Shown here: positions 37,017 through 48,285 of the stretch, in pieces
Numbering within the stretch: position 1 is the stretch's first letter
How the letters are laid out: each line of letters opens with the position of its first letter
Source: Dipteronia dyeriana
Taxonomy: Eukaryota; Streptophyta; Magnoliopsida; Sapindales; Sapindaceae
Direction: 5' to 3'
Assembly: GCA_032871835.1 (NCBI GenBank)
Contig: CM065297.1
Location: forward strand, 92,649,052 to 92,713,051
Length of the DNA stretch: 64,000 nucleotides
Translations under genes and position numbers: made by a program
Notes under the pieces: model-generated
What the model was told of the DNA's origin: nothing
What the model saw: the letters and a program-made list of their open reading frames with translations, nothing else
Database searches by the model: none

Positions 37017-40000
37017 CAAATTGAAAACATGTCTATTTTTTCATCAATAATCATTTCTTATGTTTCAAATTCTCTAAAGATCTTATCACGATAAGTTCCT
37101 TTTCATATAAAATTATGCAAGTATGTAACACACAAAATGCAATGGGAATTAGTCGGTGTCTACGTTGTGGGTAATTAGGGATTAACCTCAAAATTGAAAA
37201 TCGAGCATTTAATATATCGAAACGATATATAACATTACGTAAAAATGAATGTATGTAATTGAACAACTCTTTTAAATTAGTCGGCAAATGATCTGTCGCC
37301 TTTATAAGGTGCTCACACATACGATATATCTCGCATAAAGGTGCTAAAAAGTATGAAATGTTTGAATATCAAAAATCCACAACTTAGTAATAGCCTATAA
37401 TAATATTATTCATTATTTTTACATCATTACAATATCATAAAGAAAAAAAAAGGAAAAAAAAAACCAGAAACAAAAAAAAAACCATAAAAAATAGTTATAT
37501 TAAACTTGGAAAGGGAAGATTAGAAGAAGTTATCATCATACAAAAGAAAAAAAGACCTTGAAAGTTAACCAAAAAAAAAAGGAAAAGAAAAGAAATTAAC
37601 ATCATTAACAATAACACAAATTAACCTTGAAAGTGAATATTAGAAGTTAACCACGTACAAAAGGATGAAAAATTATGTAGCACCTTTTTTAAGAAAGATT
37701 TATAGTATTAGTACCATTTTAATAAGTCTAGTTTAAATAATATTAAAGATGTGATCGAGATAAAAATACCCCCCACTCTTTTATCATTTTCTCTTGCCTG
37801 TCATTTATCTATTTTTATTTTTATATTTTCAAAAACCTCAACCTCCATCAATATAGTTGTTGCCACAGACATCATCACAGGTGAGTTAACTGATAAAACC
37901 AACAGAAAAACGTTCGTCGGGTGCTCGTCGTTGTAACCGAAGTGTCTGTTTTCATATTCAAGCTAGGTGGTGAGAGAAATTAAGCCAAACCCGAACCTTC
38001 ATCATTAGATATGCGGTGATCCAATGAAACCAATCGTGCCAGCGAACAATGTCATCCGATTTTCTAGATCCGACCATCACCGGATTTAGATGGCACCGTT
38101 GACGGCACTCAGTTTAAGCATTGATGGAGGTCAAACATATCTCTATTGCGATGAAGAATAATACCAAAATAAATTTAAAAAATTCTTATTTTGTTTCCAG
38201 TAAGTCTCGAATTTATAAAAATTCCTCTACAAGTCTCAAACTTGTACAAGTCAAAGCTTAACATTTAAAAATAAGTCTCGAACTTGTAATAAAAAAAAAG
38301 TTGAAAAAGAAAGAACAAAGTGAGCGCACTTTTGTCTCACACCATACTGTGATACTATTTAAATTTAAGTTACTAATTTGGTGTTAATGTGAGTTTAGTA
38401 TGACTTTCGTAAAGATTAAAAACTTTTTTTTATATTTTATTTTAGAAGTTGTTTTGAATTTATTTTTTAGTTGTTTGGTAAAAATCAAAATAGTTTTTTT
38501 AATATATGAATTGTCTCGGTTACTTTTATAAAGCAATTTTATATACACTAGGAAGAAGCTCAAAATTTAGGTTTTCTCCAAAATTTAGGTTTTCCCCAAA
38601 AGCTTATTTTGAGCTTTTCTAAAACTTATGAACTACCTTTTATAAATCTTAGTTATAAATTTTAGATATTTTATCATACAACTCTTTTATTATAAATATA
38701 TTATCAACACCATTTTATAATTTATATGATCAAAAAGTTAATTTAAAAAAACACATTGTAAACGTCATTTTTATAATTTATCTCAATAAAAGCTTCATTA
38801 GGGAACTAAAGAATGCTATTTACACTTAAAAAAAAAAAAAAAAAAAAAAGTTGAAAGTCAACAGTAGATTAATCGCAAATTACACAGATTAAACAAAGTT
38901 AACGAAGAAAAAACTAAGTACAGAAATCAGAAGAAGTTGCAGATTACATACATTGTGGAGAAAGAAGAAGACGAAACACTGAAGAAGAACAAGGAAGAAA
39001 GCAAAAAAAGAAAACAAGAGAAGACAGATAGATTGACAGGGGAAGCGATAAAAAGCGTTTTCAATTCATTAATTACTCAACGACATCATGAACACATGTT
39101 CTCAACGACAAAAAGGTTTTGTAAATGCTCTACTGCTCTAGAGTCTAGACTGCACAGCCATCATCTGTGTACGCTTCGAGGATTAACTCTGCATTTTTCT
39201 TAAACAAAATGAACATCCTTTGTATTTATTGTGCATGAACACACTTTACGACATATGCTATCCACTGCCACATCATCATTGTCCAATTTGTTTAATGAAT
39301 AACTGGTGGTCGCCTCAGATGATTCTATAAATGTCAAGGAAGTTTTTGGTCTATTTCCTATGCTAACTAGACTAATTTGACATCAAATTATACCTCATAA
39401 GAGTTTCGAGATTTCCCATGTATCCTTTTTTTTGTTTGATGTATATAAAGTTTGAGCCAACAGAATCGAGACAAGAGAATATTGAGGGGCCAAGATAAAG
39501 GATTACAGACTCAACAAAGAAAAGAATCCTGACTAGGCTCTTTCATTAAAAAACCGTTTCAGGGCATCTCAAATACGTATTACTAAAACCATAGTTCCAT
39601 TACAGAAAGCATAACGAAGCTTCATCAATGACACCAACCGAGATAAATCATTTCTTCTATACATCGCTTTTGTTGAAAGTAAGAAGATAATTCTTTTAAA
39701 AAAAAAAGATGTTACAATGTGATCGATGAAACTAAATGCTAATGCATCGATGTTCAAGACCGTCTGATACAATTTACAGAAAGCAATTGTGATTTCTGTA
39801 TGCATTCTGATTAGGAAGAAAATGAGTCCAGAGAGACATGGATGATGGCCACTATATAACACAACTTCAAAGTCAAGGAGGGGGTCAAACTCTTCCAAAA
39901 GACCTCGCTTCCACGACCAAGTTTTAAGTGATTGAACCAAAACTTTGGAGGCTCTAACCAACAGAAAAAGACTACACACACAAATAGCGGAAATGGACTA

Positions 40001-40031
40001 CTTGCCCCGTTGCTTTCCACCAAATCCATAA
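37017..40031. other. Intergenic AT-rich region and 3' flank of the kinase gene
   Basis: No gene is recognised. Poly-A rich tracts occur at 37440-37600 and 38828-38850. A small family of AAGTCTCGAACTTGT-like words occurs at 38200-38290. The last few hundred bases (39540-40031) probably contain the 3' UTR of the minus-strand kinase gene. Reverse-strand open frames 39569-39979 and 39811-40059 there are not supported as exons. Confidence 0.45.
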
Positions 40032-43000
40032 TTAGTCGAAGCTCGATGTGCGGCTCCATCTCCCTTGCAAGTAATCCTCTACTGAGACAAGTTGCTCCGT
40101 GCTGCTTGTAGAGAGCGAATCATCATCCAAGTCTAGCAATGCAAGGTTAAGATGGGATTGAAAATTAGTTGGGGTTGGTTCACCATCAACGATATCACAT
40201 TCTTCTGGTGCACTGACTTCTTGCCTTGCCCAATTTATTGCTTCCTCCTCACCTTCAAGGACCTTCAAAACCTGTTGAGATTAAAAAGCAAACATTATAA
40301 GATACACAAAAATTATAACAATTTAAAAAAAAAAACAAGTCAAAGTTCAAATAAGATATTTAATTTACAAGGTTCATTTGAGGCCGATATTGGGGTGCTC
40401 TTCTTATGCAAAGTGTTGCAGATAAGACCATTCTTTCAATCTGATCGATATCAAAATCACAACCCAAACTTTGATCTAGCAACCGGGAAAGCTTGCCATC
40501 CTTCAAAATTGGCTTTGCCTAGATATCATCACCAATTCCATCATTATAATATACAAAGAATAAATTCATAACTCAGAATTATCAGAGGAGCCTCTGGCAA
40601 AAAAAAAAATAAAGACAAACTCAGAAAGAAAATTTCTAAAATTATGCATTATATCTTCATTTATGTGCATATAGCCTGAAATGAATCTGTCATTTCTAAT
40701 TCAAAACTTGATGAATGATTTAACAATAGTTCATGCATAGAGTTGCCCCAACACGAAATTCCAGAGTTATTTGAAAAAATTAACATATTGGAAAGACATT
40801 TTCAACGCTCGAAATGCATTGCACCATAGTTTATTTTGTTTTGCATAGTAAAATTTCTTTCATTCATCTTTTAGCTACTGACAAAACAAAAGCATGGCCC
40901 ACAGCACATGTTATACTGAGGCTGAGGTATAACCACAGAGATAAAAGCATACCCACATAACGAGACTCTCCTGGCCCTTTGGATTCTCACTGTTAATAGG
41001 TATTTTGCCAGTAAGAAGTTCCAAAAGCACAACACCAAATGCATAGACATCAACTTTGTCACTCATTTTTCCATGCATGAAATATTCAGGGGCCAAGTAA
41101 CTGCAAGAGAAAAGGAATGTTATCAATTATATTTAGTAATAAACTAGGAAAGTCGAAGAAATTATTACACACCCAAAGGTTCCCGCAACATCAGCACAAG
41201 TTAAATTGGATGAAGAAGCAGAAACCCGGCTAGCAAGTCCAAAATCTGACAGCTGAATACCCAAAACACATGATAATGAGTATAGGAAGCTTCAGCTAAT
41301 TAAAACTAAGCATAATTATGCAGCATGGTTGAACATATAGCACCTGTGGTTCAAAATCATCTGATAGAAGAATATTAGAGGATTTCACATCCTTGTGGAT
41401 CACCGATTGGTCACAACTATTGTGTAGATAGTCCAGAGCCGCAGCTACACCTACAGCCACCTTATACCTCTCCCTCCAGCCAAATGCATTCTCGTCCTTC
41501 CTGTTACCTTAATTAGAAAGTAGGCTTTAAGTGCTAAGAACAGCATAATAGAGAAAACCATGCAATTTCACCTAATTCTAGGAGTAAATTCACTGTAGAA
41601 AAGTCTTACCATGAAGGTTCTCTTCTAGGCTTCCTCTTGATAGAAAATCATAAACCAAGAGAAAGTTATTGTCCTCGAAACAGAATCCAAATAAGGAGAT
41701 TATGTTCCTGTTGTGTAAAGCAGTAATGATCTCTATCTCTAAAACAAACTCCTTAACCACATCCTCAGTTGGCTTCAACATTTTCACAGCAAGTTCCTTG
41801 CCATCTGGAAGGCACCCTTTATAAACATGACTGTGTCCACCTTTACCAACTATATTTTCTGAAAAGCATGATACAACAATTGAAGAATTATCAAATAGAT
41901 CCTAAATGAGGTTGAATTCAGATTTCAGAACAAACACGAATTCTGGAGTAAGAAAACAGACCAGGCAGGAAATTAGATGTGGCCAACAGAAGTTCCTGGT
42001 AGTTGAATAGTCTACATGTGGATGAGAATCTGTTGTGTAAACCCTCCACCTCTTTGGGAATGCCATTACAAGGGGATAGAGAAGCACAAGCCGCCCCATG
42101 CCCAACAGGCACGATTGCACCACTCTCTCCATCCAAGTTGGAACAATGACTCTCATCCAGACTATCCGAATGACTCTGTTTATGATCAGGATATACAACA
42201 GCAGAAGTAGACTGGCTTGGTAGTCCTAATACCCACTGAATCAAAGATGTCTTCTTGACATGAGATTTCTCTGAATGTTGATGCTTGAAAAACACCCAAC
42301 GAAGGAATGCCCAACCTGGTCTTGATCTGGGCAATTGACTTCTTTGAAATGGAACCAATGCCAAAGAATTATCCTCATTGCCATCACAAGGGAACTCATC
42401 TAATAATTGAGTTGCAGAATCGCAGTTAGTACAACTATTCATTTGGGTTTTCCTCTTTAAACTTGTATCTGATTCTAGGAAGCAATGCTCACATTCTTTA
42501 TTAGAGATCTCTTCTATTGCAACAGAACTTTCATCTTTACTATCTTTGCTATGCAATCGGCGTACTAACCAAACAAGATTCTTGTGCTGATTATCATCTG
42601 TTCAGCAAAAAAACAGTCATCCTAAGCTTTATATGTTCTATAGAAAAACAGAGTTAAAACACACAAAATTGAAGAAAGCTTAAGAAAATTGTTATTAAAA
42701 TCTAAATACCTTGTGAGAAATCCACACAAGTTTCAGTTGCTTCCCTCTCAAAGACAATTTTTCCATTATATACAGCAAAAACCCCAAAACATTTAGACAA
42801 CTTTCTTGCACAATACTTGGCAACAGAGACTGATGAACGAATTGTGTGATGAGTCTTAGAAGCCCCCACAATTACCTTAGCAGAACCAAACGATTTCGCT
42901 TCCCTAACTAGAATTTTCTTAACCGACGTGCCTCTACACACTTTAAGCTTCAAATCAACCTAAACAAATTCATATTTCATCGTCATTTTTAATCAACATC

Positions 43001-43591
43001 CCAAATTATTCCAATTTCAGGAAACAAAATCACTATTTAGTAGCAGGAAATGAAAGAAAATTAAGAATCTACTCCATTTGAGTTCCTCAAACACAGAATA
43101 AACCATTAAATTAGGATCTATATTATAAAATTTCTCTTGTTTTCACATTTTTCTTCAGCAACCAAAAGCCAACGGGACTTAAAAAAAAAAAAGTGAAAAG
43201 TGAAATCGAAACCTGCTTTAGATTGCAGAAACCTTCATACACAGCCAACATAGAATCAAACGTATTCACCAGCGACAGAAGCGAACCAGTACTCTCTACA
43301 AAATTTACATTATTCATCAAAAAAAATAAAAATGAAAACAGAATAAAATAAAATAAAATAAAAATAAAGTGATAAAATGTAGTATTATATATATATATAT
43401 ATATATATACCAGTGACGGTGTCGAGAACGTGAAGAGCAAGAACACGGTCACCAGACTCAGCCACCTTCACCAGCGCCCACGTCAGCAACTCTCTACTCT
43501 CCGCATCGAACTTCACTCCAACCACAACCACCTTCCCGCCACAGCCGTCGCCGTCTCCGTCGCCTGTCTCACGGTCTCCGGTCAACTTCAT
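40032..43591 (-). CDS. USP-domain receptor-like cytoplasmic kinase, 10 exons
   Basis: Exons in coding order: 43591-43411, 43295-43213, 42959-42710, 42597-41962, 41858-41610, 41507-41344, 41252-41173, 41100-40953, 40518-40369, 40271-40032. All junctions are GT-AG and the frame closes at 726 aa. The start is ATG at 43591; the longer open frame above it begins with GTG. Residues about 20-165 form a universal stress protein / adenine-nucleotide alpha-hydrolase-like domain ([23 protein letters not shown]). Residues 170-380 are a polar linker. The kinase domain has [11 protein letters not shown] 388-398, K409 in AVK, E424, HKDVKSSN 504-511 with D506, DFG 524-526 and APE 551-553. It fits the plant kinase family related to RLCK group VI. 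No signal peptide or membrane segment is seen, so it is likely cytosolic. Substrate and pathway are unknown. Confidence 0.95.
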
Positions 43592-44230
43592 CGTAAAAGC
43601 GCTGTCGTTTCGTTCGTCGCCGAATTGACACGTCACTTTCTCTCCCTCTCTCTCTCTCTAAATTTTTATTTTTTGTTTTCCTTGTTTCTCTCTCTCCCTC
43701 CCTCCCTCGAAGTACGTGCTTTTCTTGTTGTGTGAGAAAATATAAAAATGTCGGAAACGAGAGAATTTTTTTATTTTATTAACTGTTTTGGAGGAATGCT
43801 ATGGTGTTTTATCATTTTTGTTTTGTTGTGAATATGTTGATCTGGACCGTTTGATGTTAGGCCTTTTCTTGTTATGATCTGACACGTGGTGTTTGGATGC
43901 TCTGCACTGGATTTTAGTGAAGAGTGTGAGTTGTGAGTTGGTGGCGCACAAAATGGATCCGTTACGATGTAGAACAAAACAAGGAAATAACTTTTTTTTT
44001 CCCGAATTAGCCCTCGGTTATTCAGATTTATTTTTTCTTATTAAGTTATCTTTTCTAATTTTTATCTATATTTATTTTTTTATATTTTGGAAATTTAATT
44101 CAATTTTTTTACTGTTATCATTAAAATTTCCCAAACTTTGAGTATACTTTAACAAATTCTATCTTAGATGAATACAATTGGAAAGAAGTGGAAATTGTGA
44201 GGAACGTCACATTCTTATTGGTCAATTACA
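43592..44230. promoter_or_regulatory. Shared 5' flank of the kinase gene (CT/GA-rich leader)
   Basis: Immediately upstream of the kinase ATG on its strand is a GA-rich stretch (CT-rich on the plus strand at about 43636-43710, CTCTCTCTCT and CCCTCCCTCCC). GAGA-type repeats are common in plant 5' leaders and core promoters. Beyond 43740 the DNA is ordinary AT-rich intergenic sequence; no TATA box is assigned. Confidence 0.4.
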
Positions 44231-44714
44231 GTGATGTCACCTTTATAATAAGTTAAGTTTAAAAGGCACCTATTATGGTGAGCTACGGAAATTGCCCTTA
44301 AATAATCGATATTTTATTCTTTAAAGGTTGTCGTATAATAAAGTTGTTTGAAAATCAATCACCTACTCCATTTGTTCTTCACAAAACGAGATCCATTCCA
44401 GATATATTGTATTCCAAATATTGCACATATTCCATATTTTGCACAAGAAGGTAAAATAATATTTCTGATCTTCATTTCCATTTTTATTGTATTTCTGTGT
44501 GGTATAACACTGTATGAACATTTATGAACATGTTGTCTGAATTTTTTTATGTTGATGTCCTGGAGTTGTAAACTTTTTACAAAGAATGAATGAACATGTA
44601 TGCATATTTTTTTGTATATATATTTGGGCGAGTTGAGTTGTAGTGGTGCAAACAAGTTTATAATCTTGGACATACAAGGTGAAAATGTTTTAAAAATAGG
44701 TCGAAACATTTGTA

Positions 44715-45190
44715 AAAAAGCTCGGAAATGTGAAACTAAGTCTCGATCAAATTCTAAAAAAGCTCGATTCCAAAAATAGATGCTGGATACGCAAAAAGAA
44801 AAGGTTCGATCCCTGGAAAAAAGGCTCGATCCTTGGAAAAAAAGGCTCGATCCTTCGGAAAAAAAGACTCGATCCTTCGAAAAAAAAGCTCGATCCCTGC
44901 CAAAAAAATCTGGACCCCTCACACAAATAGCTCGACCCCTTTTGAAAAAGGCTCGATACCGCACAAAAAAAGCACGATCCCTCACAAAAAAGCTCTATTC
45001 CTAAAAAAAAAGCTCGATCTCTTTCAAATAGGCTCGAGGCATATGAATAAATGCTCGAGCCATATATTAAAAAGCTCAATTATGTAGAAAAAGAGTTCGG
45101 TCTTGAACAAAAAAAGCTCGAGCCCGTTAGAAATAGCTCGGTCATGTACAAAAACGGTTTGATCATGTACAAAAAAATCTCGATCCGTTT
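44715..45190. repeat. Left subterminal array of about 20-bp CTCGATCC repeats
   Basis: More than 20 degenerate copies of a unit like AAAAAAGGCTCGATCC(T/C) lie head to tail just upstream of the transposase start. The spacer base composition and the A-run length vary; the core GCTCGATCC is the most constant. Open frames through it (KARSL, KKLDP patterns) are repeat artefacts. Confidence 0.9.
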
Positions 45191-45308
45191 TTTAAAAAAG
45201 CTTCATATCTTACACTTTTGATTTTTGTTTAATCCTTTATAATTGTAAATTTAATATGAAATATTTTTTTCCTTATTAATGTTTTTTGATGTTGGTTTTG
45301 ACAGGACA

Positions 45309-48156
45309 ATGGATAGGGTGAGAATAGTCATATCTTACAACAGTCGATGGGAGTAATTACCAGACGAAAATCAGAGATATTTAGGTTCCGATAACCAAGA
45401 TCTGTATGTGTCAAAGAATTTGAGTTACGATGAACTGGTGTCGATCGTGCAAACCATTGTGAAGTTTGATGAGAACAAATACAGTGTTGAGATACAGTCT
45501 CTATCGATTGTTCATGGGACTACATGTCGTACATTGATAAGAAACAATGACGATGTTCAGTTTATGCTAGGGGAAGATAGGGTGATCCCTCAAGCATGTG
45601 TTAGTCTAATCGAGAGGCCAGTGGGAGGTGTCATTGGTGAAGATATCCCTCATCCTGATAACACCCAACAATTTCGATCGTCAGGCGGAAGCAACCAGTT
45701 GTTCACAGAAAGAAGTGGGATTGATGGTCCGGAAAACATATGTGTTGTCCCACCCGAAGTAGTGGCCCATGATAATAGACCGGAACCTCAATTCGACGAT
45801 GTATTTGGTTGTCATATTGAGATGAATGGTAGAGAGTACAACCATCAATACAATGAGATCTACAATGACATCAACAATGAGGAGAATACAACACTGAATG
45901 TTGGGGTGAATCATGAGGTGGATAATGAGGGAAATTTAAATTCTGTAGAAAATGTAGAAGACAATCGGGATGATGCAGAACCTGTCGAAACGGAAAGACG
46001 TGTAAGACATGTACACAGATTTAGTTCCAGTGCACCAGATATAGTTGCGACCTCCGAGGGGAGGGCTAATGTAACTGCAGATGATTCAAATAATGCAAGA
46101 ACATGGATTATTCCAGGAGCAGAATCATACTCGTTTGGTATTGGTGGAAGCAGGAACTTGTTTGAAGATGAACCTACAAGCATTATATATAAAGGCCAGT
46201 TTTTTGCAACGAAAAAGGATTTGAAGAGACTAATAGGCCATTTTGCAATGCGGCAGAACTTCGAGTGGAAGGTAAAAATGTCCAATAAGACAACATTACA
46301 TTTAGTTTGTTTGATGAGAAATTGTACGTGGAAGTTAAGAGCGGTGAGGAGAGATGAAGGCATATACTTTCAAGTAAAAAGTTTTGTCAACGAACACACT
46401 TGTCCGTTAGAGGAAATTCACCGCCGGCACCGACAAGCTAGTGCAGTCACAATTGGAGAAGTTATTGCACCTAGACTTCAACAACAAGATGGTCGACTAA
46501 TGCGTCCGAAGGACATAATCGCCGACATGAAATCAATGTATGGAATCCAAATCATATACAGTAAGGCACACGCCGCCCTCGATTATGCGTTGTCACTGAC
46601 ATATGGAACACATGAGGAAACCTTCCAACTGCTTCCATCATTTGGTTACGTTTTGGAACAACAAAATCCCGGCACAATCACTGACTTACAGTGCAACGAA
46701 AACTATACATTTCTATACTTCTTCATGTCGATTGGTGCCTCACTTAGAGGATTCCGAACGTGTATGCGTTCAGTCATTGCCGTTGATGGTACCCATTTGA
46801 AGGGACAATTCCGGGGTACAATGTTTGTTGCAACAGCACAAGATGGGAACGAACAGGTGTATCCAATTGCTTTTGGGTACGGCGACTCAGAAAACAATCT
46901 TTCATGGGAATGATTTTTGGATTGCTTGAAGGGTGCCCTAGGTCATATTGATGAGCTAGTTTTCATTTCCGATAGGCATGCAAGCATTGAAGCAAGGATT
47001 TCTAAAGTGTTCCCTTATGCCACCCATACCATATGTTGTTGGCACTTTGTTGAAAATGTCAAAAAGCGATTTCATAGGAAGGATGTTGCCGTAATGATGG
47101 ACAAAGCAGCACGCGCATACACCGAGTTTGAATATAACCAGCATATTGAAGAGTTAAGAAACTTGCACCAGAATGCATATGATTATGTCATTGATGCCGG
47201 TCCACACAAGTGGTCCCGTGTACACTGCGCGGAAAGAAGGTATAGGGTAATGATGACTAATGCTGCAGAATGCATAAACTCATGCCTCAAATTTGCACAC
47301 CAACTGCCTATGTTGACTCTGGCTGAGTTCATTAGGAATATGCTGCAACGGTGGTTTCATGATCGCTATAGAGATGCACAAACCATGCGTCATCAGTTGA
47401 CCGACGCAGCACATCTTGTGCTCTTAAAACGTGTGGAGAAGTGTGGTTATTTGACCGTTAATCCAATCAACTGGAACATTTTTTTGGTCAGGCGGTCTGG
47501 AAAATAGTGGACTGTAGACTTAGCTCGGAAGACTTGTACTTGTAACAAATTTCAAATGGATCATTTTCCATGTTCTCACGCCCTTGTGGCGGCACGGTAA
47601 ATTACTGTAACTTGGACTTCACAACTTTGAAAACCTACTGATCATTTTCTTGTTGAAGCTGATTGTTTTCAATTTTTTTTACAGGGAGCGAAACTTGGAC
47701 TTCACAACTTTGTGTGCGGACTACTACAAGACACAGACACTTATTAACGCATACTCGGTTCCTATTATGCCGGTGGGCCATCCTTCCACTTGGGTTGTGC
47801 CATCTGACATTGCTCAGAGGGTGATTTTGAATCCAAACTCCAGGAGACAAGCAGGACGCCAGAGGGCGGGTCGCCATGTCTCGTCTTCGGAGAGGACAAC
47901 TACACAATCCTGTAGAAGATGTGGACAACCAGGGCATAATTCCAGGAGATGTTCTAATCCACCGATGATTAATGAAGGTACAAGAAGAGTTGTTCCGGAT
48001 GAATACCGCCACAAGTGTAGCATCTGCCATTCAATTGGACACAACAAACAAACGTGCCCTAACATTAACTGTAATAGGGAATTAATGACAATTTTGTTGA
48101 TCACATTGGAAACTTTTGGAAGTGTATCATATTGTAATAATTTTGAATTGCAATAA
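45309..48156 (+). pseudogene. mudrA: mudrA-like MULE transposase, three nonsense mutations
   Basis: Two exons, 45309-47596 and 47685-48156, give one continuous 919-codon frame with no frameshift but with stops at 45354 (TAA), 46911 (TGA) and 47505 (TAG). Domains in order: an N-terminal MULE region, a MuDR DNA-binding/zinc region (KKDLKRLIGHFAMRQ, C..C and H.C around EHTCP), and an RNase H-like transposase core. The core has the first Asp in AVDGTHLKG, the second in FISDRHASI, a CCWH motif, and a Glu in NAAECINS. A SWIM finger (CTCNKFQ, PCSHAL) follows, and exon 2 adds two CCHC knuckles (CRRCGQPGH, CSICHSIGH). The intact frame would catalyse cut-and-paste transposition with 9-bp target duplications. 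The three stops fit CAA, TGG and CAG changed by single transitions. Confidence 0.93.
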
Positions 48157-48285
48157 TTACTTATTATTGAATGAATTAATATTAATAAATGAAATAATAT
48201 TAATGAATGAATAATGAACGAATTAATGTTCATGAATTAATGACATGTCTGTGTACAACTATAATGGTAATATATAAAAAATCAC
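48157..48285. terminator. Short convergent intergenic spacer
   Basis: About 130 bp of AT-rich direct ATTAATGAAT-type repeats separate the 3' ends of the two convergent MULE genes. Both polyadenylation signals probably lie here, with AATAAT and AATGAA variants on each strand. This is inferred from position only. Confidence 0.3.

Noticed and set aside
43592..43636. Upstream extension of the kinase first exon
   Set aside because: The extension begins with GTG, not ATG; the first ATG in frame is at 43591 and the USP domain starts well inside it.
44359..45087. Long overlapping frames with RDRAFF or KARSL repeats
   Set aside because: They are read-through of the CTCGATCC repeat array on both strands, not genes.
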